64,000 nt of DNA from DSQK01 sp964550175. Lineage in GTDB: Archaea; Nanobdellota; Nanobdellia; Woesearchaeales; ARS49. Below are positions 13,867 through 21,137 of this stretch, piece by piece. The stretch spans positions 868,001 to 932,000 of the forward strand of contig CAZJXP010000001.1 of the NCBI GenBank assembly GCA_964550175.1, in the 5' to 3' direction. How positions within the stretch are numbered: the stretch's first letter is position 1; each line of letters begins with the position of its first letter. Below the pieces are notes generated by a model. It made no database searches and had not been told where the DNA came from. It saw nothing but the letters and a program-made list of their open reading frames with translations. A program made the position numbers and the translations under genes.

Positions 13867-15615
13867 ATGGAAACATACAAGGGACTCGAAATCACCAAGG
13901 AGCTCGGCAGAGGCCGCTACGCGACCGTTTCCGAAGTCAAGCACCCCGACATAACCTCCATCGGCCCGTTCGCGCTCAAACAATACATTTCTCAGCCTGA
14001 GCTCGCGGCGAAGGAAGCCGGTGCGCTCGCGCGCATGCAGCACCCGAACATCATCAAGTTGGTGCACTTCGATAAAGAATCAAACTCACTCTTGCTTGAA
14101 AAAGCGGACATGTCATTGCGCCAGTACATGAAAGATCATCCGCGCAGCATGGTCGGCAATGAGTGGCAAGGCGGAAAGATTGAGATTGCGAAACAAATTA
14201 TTGAAGGACTCGCCTACGCGCACAGCAAGGGCATAATTCACAAGGATTTGAAACCCGAAAATATCTTGCTGAAAATAAGCGATCCAATTCAAGTCAAGCT
14301 CACCGATTTCAACCAGTCAAAGGATTTAGAAACAATCGTCGCGCCAGATATGGTGCTTTCCGGAAATCTCAGCGGAACAGCCGGCACGAAAGGCTACACC
14401 GCGCCCGAAGGCTCAAAGGACGCCCGCAGCGACGTGTTCTCCGCAGGGCTCATTTTGTACGAGCTGTTCACCAGCCAGTTGCCGCAAGGCAAATTCAAGA
14501 ACGTTTCCGAAATCTCCGGCTCCGCGCCGGAATGGATTGACGAAGTCGTCAACTGCGCGCTCGCGCAAGACACCTACTCACGATACACTGACGCAGGACG
14601 CATGCTTGACGCAATCTATAACTTTCCGAAGAAACCGGTTCGGGATGCGCAATATGATCTGAGCGACGAGAAAAACCTCAAAATGGATCTTCTTGCGGCC
14701 CTTAACTGGACTGGCAAGGCAGCATGGTTCGCGCTGAAATACACCATTGGATTGCCGTTGACCATCGGCGACGGCATCCGCCACGCATACCACGGCGAAT
14801 CGTCATGGAATTGCTCCCGTCCCAGCTGTGGTGCCTGCGCTGCAGTCGTTGCCATCACGCTCGGCGGTTACCTTGTTCCTGCCGTGACCACGCCCATTGT
14901 CCTGAACAATCGCGCTGACTCAAAGCTTGAACAAGAACTCAAGACCTTGCCGCCGAAGGGTCGCATAGTATTCATTGACGAGAACATTGGTCGCATCAGT
15001 TACGTTCGAGGAAACGATTTGCGCAAGGTCACGACGTTCGCCGAACAGTTCGACGGCATTCAGATGATACTGCCTTCAACCGATGGCAGACATGTGTATC
15101 TTCTGCAGACCGAACATGCGCGTATTCGAACTGAAGAAGAAAAGAGCAAAAATGCACTCATTCAGCCTGAGCCTGGCGCGATTGCGCGTGTTGACATTGA
15201 CACGGGCAAATACGAAATGCTTACGAACGACGGCGCACGAACCATATTGAAGAACGTTAACAAGTTCAGCGCAATTACTAAGGACAACGTCGAGACGCTC
15301 TATGTCCAAATTAAGAATGATTGGTTTATGCTGCGCGAAAACTGGCTGGACCGTGTGAGTATCGTCACGCCAGAACTGAATCGTGAAGCGAGCGCAGGCA
15401 ACATCTCGCCGGACGGTAAATACCAGCTCCAGTTGGATGGCGGCAATCTTAGCCCGGGCTATGAAGTGCAGATCGTGCGCGCATCAGATGAATGGTTTGC
15501 GGATTACGAGTTAGCAATGAAGTCCGGATCCGCAATCAGACCCGTGTGGTTGCCCGAGTCGTCCGAAGTGAAGACGCCGCAGCCGGTTAACAAACCTGAC
15601 GCAGAACAGAAATGA
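13867..15615 (+). CDS. Eukaryotic-type Ser/Thr protein kinase with membrane anchor and extracytoplasmic domain
   Basis: The 582-residue protein has a kinase domain at about 1-265: glycine loop GRGRYATV, ALKQY with the ATP-binding Lys, IHKDLKPEN catalytic loop, DFNQS where DFG is usual, GTKGYTAPEG activation segment and SDVFSAGLILYE. A hydrophobic helix follows at about 320-345, after a Cys-rich CSRPSCGAC. The C-terminal half (about 370-560) has repeated beta blades (SYVRGNDLRKVT, YLLQTEH, NISPDGKYQLQL) resembling TolB-like propellers. I choose ATG 13867 behind AGGGAGGG. It resembles PknB-type receptor kinases in layout. Confidence 0.88.
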   Translation: METYKGLEITKELGRGRYATVSEVKHPDITSIGPFALKQYISQPELAAKEAGALARMQHPNIIKLVHFDKESNSLLLEKADMSLRQYMKDHPRSMVGNEWQGGKIEIAKQIIEGLAYAHSKGIIHKDLKPENILLKISDPIQVKLTDFNQSKDLETIVAPDMVLSGNLSGTAGTKGYTAPEGSKDARSDVFSAGLILYELFTSQLPQGKFKNVSEISGSAPEWIDEVVNCALAQDTYSRYTDAGRMLDAIYNFPKKPVRDAQYDLSDEKNLKMDLLAALNWTGKAAWFALKYTIGLPLTIGDGIRHAYHGESSWNCSRPSCGACAAVVAITLGGYLVPAVTTPIVLNNRADSKLEQELKTLPPKGRIVFIDENIGRISYVRGNDLRKVTTFAEQFDGIQMILPSTDGRHVYLLQTEHARIRTEEEKSKNALIQPEPGAIARVDIDTGKYEMLTNDGARTILKNVNKFSAITKDNVETLYVQIKNDWFMLRENWLDRVSIVTPELNREASAGNISPDGKYQLQLDGGNLSPGYEVQIVRASDEWFADYELAMKSGSAIRPVWLPESSEVKTPQPVNKPDAEQK

Positions 15616-15634
15616 ATCATGCAATTGGAACACC

Positions 15635-16663
15635 ATGAAAAAACAAACCCGACTTGATTTGATTGTAGGCGCCGCAGCGGTCATTGCGACCGGCACGCTT
15701 GTTTATCAGCTATATCATGCGCGAAAAGAGCCATTGACTGCTCCTACCGAGCACGCTGAACTACAGCAAGCCACACAACCCGCAGTCGTATCATCTCCCG
15801 TGCGACAAGAACGAATTATTAGTACGTTCACGTGCAAGGAAACGCTCGAGCACAAGTGTATCATTCCGTATGATGCTGGTCCTGCACCGCAAACTGTTGA
15901 AATCATTGAGCCATTGATTCAAAAGTTCGACCTCTGGGGTTCTCAGGGGAATCAGTCCTTCCTACAGATGCGAGGCGACACGGATACGGGCAACAAAATC
16001 GCGTACTTGAATGAAGACGGCACGCAGATTACCACATTATTTGTCGCGAAGCTGGATCACCATCTGAAGGACAAAACCGTTGAAGTTTCACGCTGCGAAA
16101 TCAAACTCGACAAGCAACTTGCAGAGATTTGTTGGGGATATGCGACACCCATTCGTTACGGCCCATGCTGGGTCTATGGTATTGAACAGGGCTCAAAGAA
16201 AATTATCGGCATAGAAGTTGACCGCCTTGATGCGTACACTGAGGATACCACGTACAAAAAACACATTTTTGCAGAAGCCAAAGACGCGCTCATTGAAGAT
16301 CTGGCATTCGGCACGGACTATGATGGTACGCTTTCTGGACGCCTTTATTTCACCGTGCATGGAAAGGAAGGCACGGTGGTGCAGACCATGCTGTGGGATG
16401 GCAAAGATTTGCGCACAGCGCACGAAGATGAAGTGACTGAATATCGGCGTTTGATGTTACCCAATAAACCGCGCGGTAACAACTGGTCCGAAAACGACGC
16501 CGGTATGAAACATAACAATCCTGAAAAAACAGAACATCGCTATAACAAAGTCTGGACACAACCGGACGGTGTTTACATCGGTACTGGCTTTGAGGATATT
16601 AAACACCGCATTGACTTTTCGATGCCCGGCGACAAATGTCCGGTCTGGTACCGCCCGAGATGA
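15635..16663 (+). CDS. Membrane-anchored extracytoplasmic protein downstream of kinase
   Basis: The 342-residue protein has an N-terminal anchor (about 8-27) and then a large exported domain. It has about eight cysteines and beta-rich segments such as KIAYLNEDGTQITTLFVAK and GRLYFTVHGKEGTVVQTMLW, similar in flavour to the kinase sensor half. It starts 19 bp after the kinase stop. It may be a ligand-binding partner or a detached sensor (inference). The family is not recognised. Confidence 0.6.
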   Translation: MKKQTRLDLIVGAAAVIATGTLVYQLYHARKEPLTAPTEHAELQQATQPAVVSSPVRQERIISTFTCKETLEHKCIIPYDAGPAPQTVEIIEPLIQKFDLWGSQGNQSFLQMRGDTDTGNKIAYLNEDGTQITTLFVAKLDHHLKDKTVEVSRCEIKLDKQLAEICWGYATPIRYGPCWVYGIEQGSKKIIGIEVDRLDAYTEDTTYKKHIFAEAKDALIEDLAFGTDYDGTLSGRLYFTVHGKEGTVVQTMLWDGKDLRTAHEDEVTEYRRLMLPNKPRGNNWSENDAGMKHNNPEKTEHRYNKVWTQPDGVYIGTGFEDIKHRIDFSMPGDKCPVWYRPR

Positions 16664-16678
16664 TAAAATAAATAAAAC

Positions 16679-16899
16679 GCCGGCGGAGAGATGTGTTCAG
16701 CCAATCAACCGTTTGATACTGCCCGGTTGCGGTCCGGAACAGTCGAAAGGTTTTTGAACTCTCATGCCCTTACGGGTACCTGCGTATCAGGCAGGCGACA
16801 AACCAGGTTTGTCTTCGCCGGCAGTTTTGTCCACCGTCACCGGTGGTCTAGGGTCGTAGACCCCACCAACGTTGCCGTTGGTGCTTTTTTATTTTATTT
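16679..16899 (+). ncRNA. Multi-hairpin structured RNA of unknown class
   Basis: A long-range helix GCCGGCG (16679-16685) with CGCCGGC (16816-16822) encloses smaller stems: CCTG/CAGG (16779-16791), GACAAAC/GTTTGTC (16797-16813) and others. Three tight hairpins follow: CCACCG/CGGTGG (16831-16846), GGGTC/GACCC (16851-16863) and CACCAACG/CGTTGGTG (16864-16883). The last is followed by a T tract. A TATA-like AAATAAATAAAA precedes it at about 16667-16677. I could not match SRP RNA, RNase P RNA or a known riboswitch. It may be independent or the 3' end of the kinase transcript. Confidence 0.55.
16864..16899 (+). terminator. Strong hairpin plus T-tract terminator
   Basis: An 8-bp perfect stem CACCAACG/CGTTGGTG with a TTGC loop is followed by CTTTTTTATTTTATTT. 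Stem-plus-U-tract terminators are uncommon in archaea, and this is the clearest in the window. Confidence 0.7.
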
Positions 16900-16923
16900 C
16901 TGAATTAAAATGCGTTTCGTGAG

Positions 16924-16963
16924 CAAAACCGGAATGTTTTCGGAAAAAGCGGAAGAATAACGG
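16924..16963 (+). repeat. R3 40-bp repeat, copy 2
   Basis: AAAACCGGAATGTTTTCGG then AAAAAGCGGAAGAATAACGGA. It is joined to R1 copy F by a spacer ending GTTTTAAACGAATTCCA, the same spacer end seen between R3 copy 3 and R1 copy L. Confidence 0.75.
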
Positions 16964-16990
16964 AAACAGATTTGTTGTAGTTTTAAACGA

Positions 16991-17098
16991 ATTCCAGAAA
17001 GTTGCTGTCCTTGACGTTGCTCTCCCCGGTAGATTTTGAGTCGTTCGTAGTATTGTTATCGTAACGACGAAACCAAACTGGGCGGTAAAAAGTTAACT
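16991..17098 (+). repeat. R1 intergenic element, copy F
   Basis: TCCTTGACGTTGCTC, CCCCGGTAGATTTTGAG, TCGTTCG, GTAACGACGAAACCAAAC, TGGGCGGTAAAAAGTTAACTA. Together with R3 copy 2 it makes a composite of about 175 bp filling the gap before the promoter of the gene at 17136. Confidence 0.85.
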
Positions 17099-17103
17099 AC
17101 TAA

Positions 17104-17113
17104 CATTTTTAAA
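17104..17113 (+). promoter_or_regulatory. TATA box for the YbaK operon
   Basis: ATTTTTAAAC lies 23-32 bp before the ATG at 17136, giving a leaderless operon of YbaK, MscL and Tag. Confidence 0.55.
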
Positions 17114-17135
17114 CGCAACGTAACAAACAATCATC

Positions 17136-17582
17136 ATGTCCGTCGCAAAGCTCAAGGCCTATCTCGAAGAGCACAAGATCGCGTATGAAATCAAGGAATA
17201 CCCGATGGTCGTCGCTTCGGTCGAATCAGGCCCGCACCCGGCGGACCAGGTCGTAAAAACAATCATTCTCATCGACTCTAAGAACGACACTTACGCGGCG
17301 TTCGTGCGCGGCGACGACAGAATCTCGATGCTGCGCATGGGCTTCGGGCTCAAGCTGGACGGGTTACGATTGGCGAAACCCGACGAAGTGCTCGCACGCA
17401 CAGGTTATGCCGTTGGCGGCGTTCCGCCGTTAGGATTCCAAGCCAAATTCATCGCAGATGTTAAAATCCCGGAAATGCCCGTCTGCTACGCTGGCGGCGG
17501 AAGCGACCGAGCAATCCTCAAAATCAATCCGAAGGACATCATCAAGCACACGAAAGCGCAAATAGTCAGAATGACGGGGTGA
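17136..17582 (+). CDS. YbaK/ProX-type aminoacyl-tRNA deacylase
   Basis: The 148-residue single-domain protein matches the YbaK/aaRS-associated domain. It has a VVKTIILIDSKNDTYAAFVRGDDRIS core with the catalytic-type Lys, LAKPDEVLARTGYAVGGVPPLGF at about 85-110 and a final GGGSDRAILKINPKDI. Such enzymes clear mischarged tRNAs (Cys-tRNA-Pro, Ala-tRNA-Pro and others). The specificity cannot be read here. It lies 3 bp before mscL. Confidence 0.9.
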   Translation: MSVAKLKAYLEEHKIAYEIKEYPMVVASVESGPHPADQVVKTIILIDSKNDTYAAFVRGDDRISMLRMGFGLKLDGLRLAKPDEVLARTGYAVGGVPPLGFQAKFIADVKIPEMPVCYAGGGSDRAILKINPKDIIKHTKAQIVRMTG

Positions 17583-17585
17583 ACC

Positions 17586-17894
17586 ATGAAACAATTGTTT
17601 ATCGAATTCAAGGCATTCATGCAGGAATACAAGGTGACGGGCCTCGCAATCGCGTTCGTCATCGGCGTCGCGGCAACGACTCTCGTCCAATCATTGGTCA
17701 ACAACATCATCATGCCCATCATCACCCCGTTCATCCCCGGTGGCGCGTGGGAAACCGCGACGTTCACCATCGGCCCGGTCGTGTTAGGTTGGGGCGCATT
17801 CGCGGGAGCGGTCATCAACTTCTTGGTCATCGCCCTTGTCGTGTTCGGCATCGCGAAGCTCGTTTTGAGAGAAAGCATCGTAACGAAAAAATGA
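17586..17894 (+). CDS. mscL: Large-conductance mechanosensitive channel MscL
   Basis: The 102-residue protein has an N-terminal amphipathic helix (FKAFMQEYKVTGLAIAFVIG), a first membrane helix with the pore-lining AIAFVIGVAATTLVQSLVNNIIMP, a short periplasmic loop, a second helix and a basic end. It releases solutes under hypo-osmotic shock as a homopentamer. It is a little short of the usual 130-150 residues because the C-terminal bundle is missing. It overlaps tag by 4 bp. Confidence 0.92.
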   Translation: MKQLFIEFKAFMQEYKVTGLAIAFVIGVAATTLVQSLVNNIIMPIITPFIPGGAWETATFTIGPVVLGWGAFAGAVINFLVIALVVFGIAKLVLRESIVTKK

Positions 17895-18451
17895 ACGCAA
17901 AGCGTTGTGCCTGGTGCTTAAGCTCGCCGTTGATGCAGGAATACCACGACAATGAATGGGGCAAACCAGTTCATGACGACGCGAAGCTGTTCGAATTTCT
18001 CGTGTTAGAAAGCGCGCAAGCAGGGTTGAGCTGGAGCACAATCTTGAATAAGCGCGAAAACTATAGGCGACTCTTCCACAACTTCGACTACAAGAAGATC
18101 GCGAAGTACGGCGAAAAAGACGTCGAGCGACTGATGAACGACGCGGGCATCATCCGAAACAGGCTGAAAATTCTCGCGACAATCACGAACGCGCAGAAAT
18201 TCATGGACGTCCAAAAGGAATTCGGTTCCTTCAGCAAGTATATGTGGGGATTCGTCAACAACAAGCCCATCGTCAACAAGATAAAAACAATCAAGGACAT
18301 CAAAGCCACCTCCAAAGAGTCAGATGCGTTCAGCAAGGACCTCAAAGCCCGAGGCTTCAAGTTCATGGGCAGCACTATAGTATACGCCCACATGCAGGCC
18401 GTCGGCATGGTGAACGACCATGAAATGAGCTGCTTTCGCAAAGGTTTATAA
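17891..18451 (+). CDS. tag: DNA-3-methyladenine glycosylase I
   Basis: The 186-residue base-excision enzyme begins KRCAWCLSSPLMQEYHDNEWGKP. It has the zinc-binding Cys pair near residue 5 and YHDNEWG, the HhH-type TagI signature. ESAQAGLSWSTILNKRENYR follows at about 40-60, and a late HMQAVGMVNDHEMSC supplies the remaining zinc ligands. It removes 3-methyladenine from alkylated DNA. The ATG at 17891 overlaps the mscL stop. Confidence 0.93.
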   Translation: MNAKRCAWCLSSPLMQEYHDNEWGKPVHDDAKLFEFLVLESAQAGLSWSTILNKRENYRRLFHNFDYKKIAKYGEKDVERLMNDAGIIRNRLKILATITNAQKFMDVQKEFGSFSKYMWGFVNNKPIVNKIKTIKDIKATSKESDAFSKDLKARGFKFMGSTIVYAHMQAVGMVNDHEMSCFRKGL

Positions 18452-18465
18452 CGAATTGCGCGTCA

Positions 18466-19110
18466 GTGAAAACCGTGAATCGACAATCAATCGTCAACGC
18501 CATCTCGTTCATCACGCTCATCGTCGGCATCAGCGTCATTATCGGCTGGATTCTGGACATCGAGCTGCTGAAAAGCGTGTTCGCGTTCGGCATCACGATG
18601 AAGTTCTGGACGGCGCTGTGCTTCTTGCTCAGCGGAATCATCCTCTATAATTTAGGCCGTCCGAACCGCAAAGCGCTGAAGCTCACGCTCGCGACGGCGA
18701 TCGTCATCATCATGGGTGTCTCGCTCATCGGAAACCTCGCGGGATTTTCCATCGGGCTCGAGAAATTTTTGTTTTCAGTCTCGGATTATGAGCGCTTTGC
18801 TGGAGTCCCGGGCTACCCCGCAATCATGACCTGCGTGTGCTTCCTGCTGTTCGCGTTCGCGGTGTTTTGTAGGCACTTGATAAGAAAATGCTATTTGCAA
18901 ATGCTGATTCCGGGAACGTTGATGTGTCTCATCGGAATTCTTGCGCTCATTGGTTACTTGTTTAACATTCCCGAACTCTACTATTACTTTCGCACGTTGG
19001 CCAGCTACAGCACGGGCATGGCGGTGTCGACCTCAATCATCTTCGTCTTGTTAGGAATCGGAATCATCCTGAGCGCGAAGAATGAGCCCAATCATTCTGT
19101 GCAGCACTGA
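18466..19110 (+). CDS. Orphan sensor-type membrane domain protein
   Basis: The 214-residue protein has six to seven membrane helices and starts at GTG 18466. The first part (FITLIVGISVIIGWILDIEL, then ITMKFWTALCFLLSGI) resembles the N-terminal membrane region found before PAS and histidine kinase domains in many archaeal and bacterial sensors. No kinase or output domain follows, since the frame ends after the last helix. It may be a decayed or stand-alone sensor. Function unknown. Confidence 0.55.
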   Translation: MKTVNRQSIVNAISFITLIVGISVIIGWILDIELLKSVFAFGITMKFWTALCFLLSGIILYNLGRPNRKALKLTLATAIVIIMGVSLIGNLAGFSIGLEKFLFSVSDYERFAGVPGYPAIMTCVCFLLFAFAVFCRHLIRKCYLQMLIPGTLMCLIGILALIGYLFNIPELYYYFRTLASYSTGMAVSTSIIFVLLGIGIILSAKNEPNHSVQH

Positions 19111-19141
19111 TTGTTCTCCGTCGACAACCCTTTCCCGAAAG

Positions 19142-19150
19142 CTTTATAAA
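19142..19150 (+). promoter_or_regulatory. TATA box of EF-1A
   Basis: CTTTATAAA at 19142-19150, with a leader of about 30 nt carrying the ribosome-binding sequence AGGAGGGG at 19189-19196. This is stronger than most in the window and fits high expression. Confidence 0.6.
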
Positions 19151-19203
19151 CCCCCTCTTTACACTTGAGAATAACCTAATCATAGCATAGGAGGGGTATT
19201 CCA

Positions 19204-20487
19204 ATGGCAAAAGCAAAACCGCACATGAACGTTGTATTCGTTGGTCACGTCGACCACGGAAAGTCCACCACAGTCGGACGACTCTTATTCGACGCTGGCG
19301 CAGTTCCCGAACAGGAAATGCGAAAGTTGAAGGAATCGGCCGAACAGATGGGTAAGGGCGGTTTCGAATTCGCATTCGTCATGGACAACCTCAAGGAAGA
19401 ACGAGAACGAGGAGTCACCATCGACCTCTCGCACAAGAAGTTCTCGACCCCGAAGTACGACTTCACCATTATCGACGCCCCTGGCCACAAGGACTTCATC
19501 AAGAACATGATCACCGGCGCCTCGCAGGCGGACGCGGCAGTTCTCCTTGTCGGATCAGAAGGAGTCCAAGCGCAAACCACCGAACACGCACGATTGTGCA
19601 AGACGTTCGGCGTCCAGCAAATCATCGTTCTTTGCAACAAGCAGGACTTGAACAAGTACGACCAGGCCAAGTTCAACGCAACCAAGGCGCAAGCCGAAAC
19701 GTTGCTCAAGAGCTGCGGCTACAAGCTGGACAACATTAAGATCATTCCCGCGGCGAGCTACCTTGGCGAAAACATCGTCAAGAAGAGCACGAACATGCCG
19801 TGGTACACCGGACCGACCTTGATCGAAGCCCTCGACATGTTGACTGTGCCCATCAAGCCGACCAACCTGCCGTTGCGATTGCCGATCCAGGACGTCTACA
19901 GCATCACCGGCATCGGCCTTGTCCCCGTGGGCAAGATCGAATCCGGCATCTTGAAGGCAGGCGACAAAGTCATCATCGTCCCGGGCCGAGAAGGCAAGGG
20001 AGTCATGGGCGAAGTCAAGAGCATCGAGATGCACCACGAAGTCGTCACCGAAGCCGAACCCGGCGACAACGTCGGCTTCAACCTCCGAGGACCGGAAAAG
20101 AAGGACCTCGCGCGCGGAGACGTTCTCGGACACCCGAACAACATCCCGACCGTCGCGACCGAATTCACCGGCCAGTTGATCGTCATGAACCACCCGTCAG
20201 TCATCACGGTGGGCTACACCCCGGTCTTCCACATCCACACCGCGCAAGTCGCGTGTCAGGTCATGGAAATCGTGAAGAAGCTCAACCCGGCGACGGGCGA
20301 AACATTGCAGGAGCACCCTGACTTCATCAAGAACGGCGACGCAGCCGTCGTGAAGTTCAAGCCGATGCAACCGCTCTGTATCGAAAAGAACAAGGACATC
20401 CCGCAGATGTCGCGCTTCGCCATCCGAGACTCAGGAGTCACGGTCGCGGCCGGAATCTGCATCGAACTTGTCAAGAAAGCAATGTAA
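19204..20487 (+). CDS. tuf: Translation elongation factor EF-1A
   Basis: The 427-residue GTPase delivers aminoacyl-tRNA to the ribosome. G1 is GHVDHGKST, switch I is EERERGVTIDL, G3 is DAPGHKDF and G4 is NKQD (usually NKMD). Domain 2 starts near IQDVYSITGIGLVPVG and domain 3 near PTVATEFTGQLIVM. The S10 gene follows, as in the archaeal str cluster, but S7 and S12 lie 30 kb away. Confidence 0.97.
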   Translation: MAKAKPHMNVVFVGHVDHGKSTTVGRLLFDAGAVPEQEMRKLKESAEQMGKGGFEFAFVMDNLKEERERGVTIDLSHKKFSTPKYDFTIIDAPGHKDFIKNMITGASQADAAVLLVGSEGVQAQTTEHARLCKTFGVQQIIVLCNKQDLNKYDQAKFNATKAQAETLLKSCGYKLDNIKIIPAASYLGENIVKKSTNMPWYTGPTLIEALDMLTVPIKPTNLPLRLPIQDVYSITGIGLVPVGKIESGILKAGDKVIIVPGREGKGVMGEVKSIEMHHEVVTEAEPGDNVGFNLRGPEKKDLARGDVLGHPNNIPTVATEFTGQLIVMNHPSVITVGYTPVFHIHTAQVACQVMEIVKKLNPATGETLQEHPDFIKNGDAAVVKFKPMQPLCIEKNKDIPQMSRFAIRDSGVTVAAGICIELVKKAM

Positions 20488-20489
20488 GT

Positions 20490-20515
20490 GCCCTTTATTT
20501 TTTCCTTATTTTTTC
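20490..20515 (+). terminator. T-rich signal after EF-1A
   Basis: CCCTTTATTTTTTCCTTATTTTTTC follows the EF-1A stop. Readthrough to S10 is still possible because only 73 bp separate the two genes. Confidence 0.45.
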
Positions 20516-20560
20516 ACGGCGAGGCGGGCGTCACCGTGCAGTAAACCTCAGTGAGACACC

Positions 20561-20875
20561 ATGCAAAAAGCAAGAATCAAGCTGGCAAGCACCGACATTG
20601 ACAAGCTCAATCAGGTGTGCAACTACATCAAAGACATCGCTGACAAGACTGGTGTTCAGATCCGAGGCCCAATTCCTCTTCCTACGAAGAACCTCAGAAT
20701 GGCGACTCGACGCTGCCCGTGCGGCGACGGTTCGGCAACCTGGGAACGATTTGAGATGCGAATCCACAAGCGATTGATCGATTTGGGAATCGACGAACGC
20801 GCCTTGCGATTGGTCATGAAAGTGCCGATCCCCGAAGGATTGAACATCGAAATTGAAATGATCGAAGCGGGATAA
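20561..20875 (+). CDS. rps10: Ribosomal protein S10
   Basis: The 104-residue protein matches archaeal S10: KARIKLASTDIDKLNQVCNYIKDIADKTGVQIRGPIPLPTK, then RMATRRCPCGDGSATWERFEMRIHKRLIDL. The Cys pair is in the tRNA-site loop. The short leader contains a CACGG/CCGTG stem (20515-20538) that may affect expression. Confidence 0.96.
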   Translation: MQKARIKLASTDIDKLNQVCNYIKDIADKTGVQIRGPIPLPTKNLRMATRRCPCGDGSATWERFEMRIHKRLIDLGIDERALRLVMKVPIPEGLNIEIEMIEAG

Positions 20876-20920
20876 TTCTGAAATTTTAAGTTCAAGTTCG
20901 ATGATTGCTTGCGTGAGCTT

Positions 20921-21049
20921 TTGATTTCCTTTACATTGCTGCTTTTCATTGCTACCCCAGGCAGATTTTGAGTCAGTAGCTCGATTGTAACGAGAATTGA
21001 TGCCTTACTACGACCAATATCGCCGGTAAAAAGTGATATTGGGGGCAGT
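20921..21049 (+). repeat. R1 intergenic element, copy G
   Basis: TTGATTTCCTTTACATTGCT, CATTGCTACCCC, GGCAGATTTTGAG, AGTAGCTCGATTGTAACG, AGAATTGATGCCTTAC, CGACCAATATCGCCGGTAAAAAG, TGATATTGGGGG. The first module is duplicated. It lies between S10 and the helicase promoter. Confidence 0.85.
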
Positions 21050-21106
21050 AAACGTTGCACAGAAACGTCCTGAACCAGCGGTAACTATTCCCGTTTAAAT
21101 ACCAAC

Positions 21107-21116
21107 CTTTATAAAC
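21107..21116 (+). promoter_or_regulatory. TATA box of the DEAD-box helicase
   Basis: CTTTATAAAC lies 22-31 bp before the ATG at 21138, consistent with a leaderless mRNA. Confidence 0.6.
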
Positions 21117-21137
21117 GAACCGTCGAGATTAAGGACT

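Noticed and set aside
16679..16899. SRP RNA or RNase P RNA assignment for the hairpin RNA
   Set aside because: The conserved SRP apical loop and the RNase P core sequences are not present in either strand.
16691..16903. 70-residue reading frame across the hairpin RNA
   Set aside because: It runs through perfect stems and the terminator, has no promoter or ribosome-binding site at the right place, and its composition is not protein-like. The structured RNA explains the sequence better.
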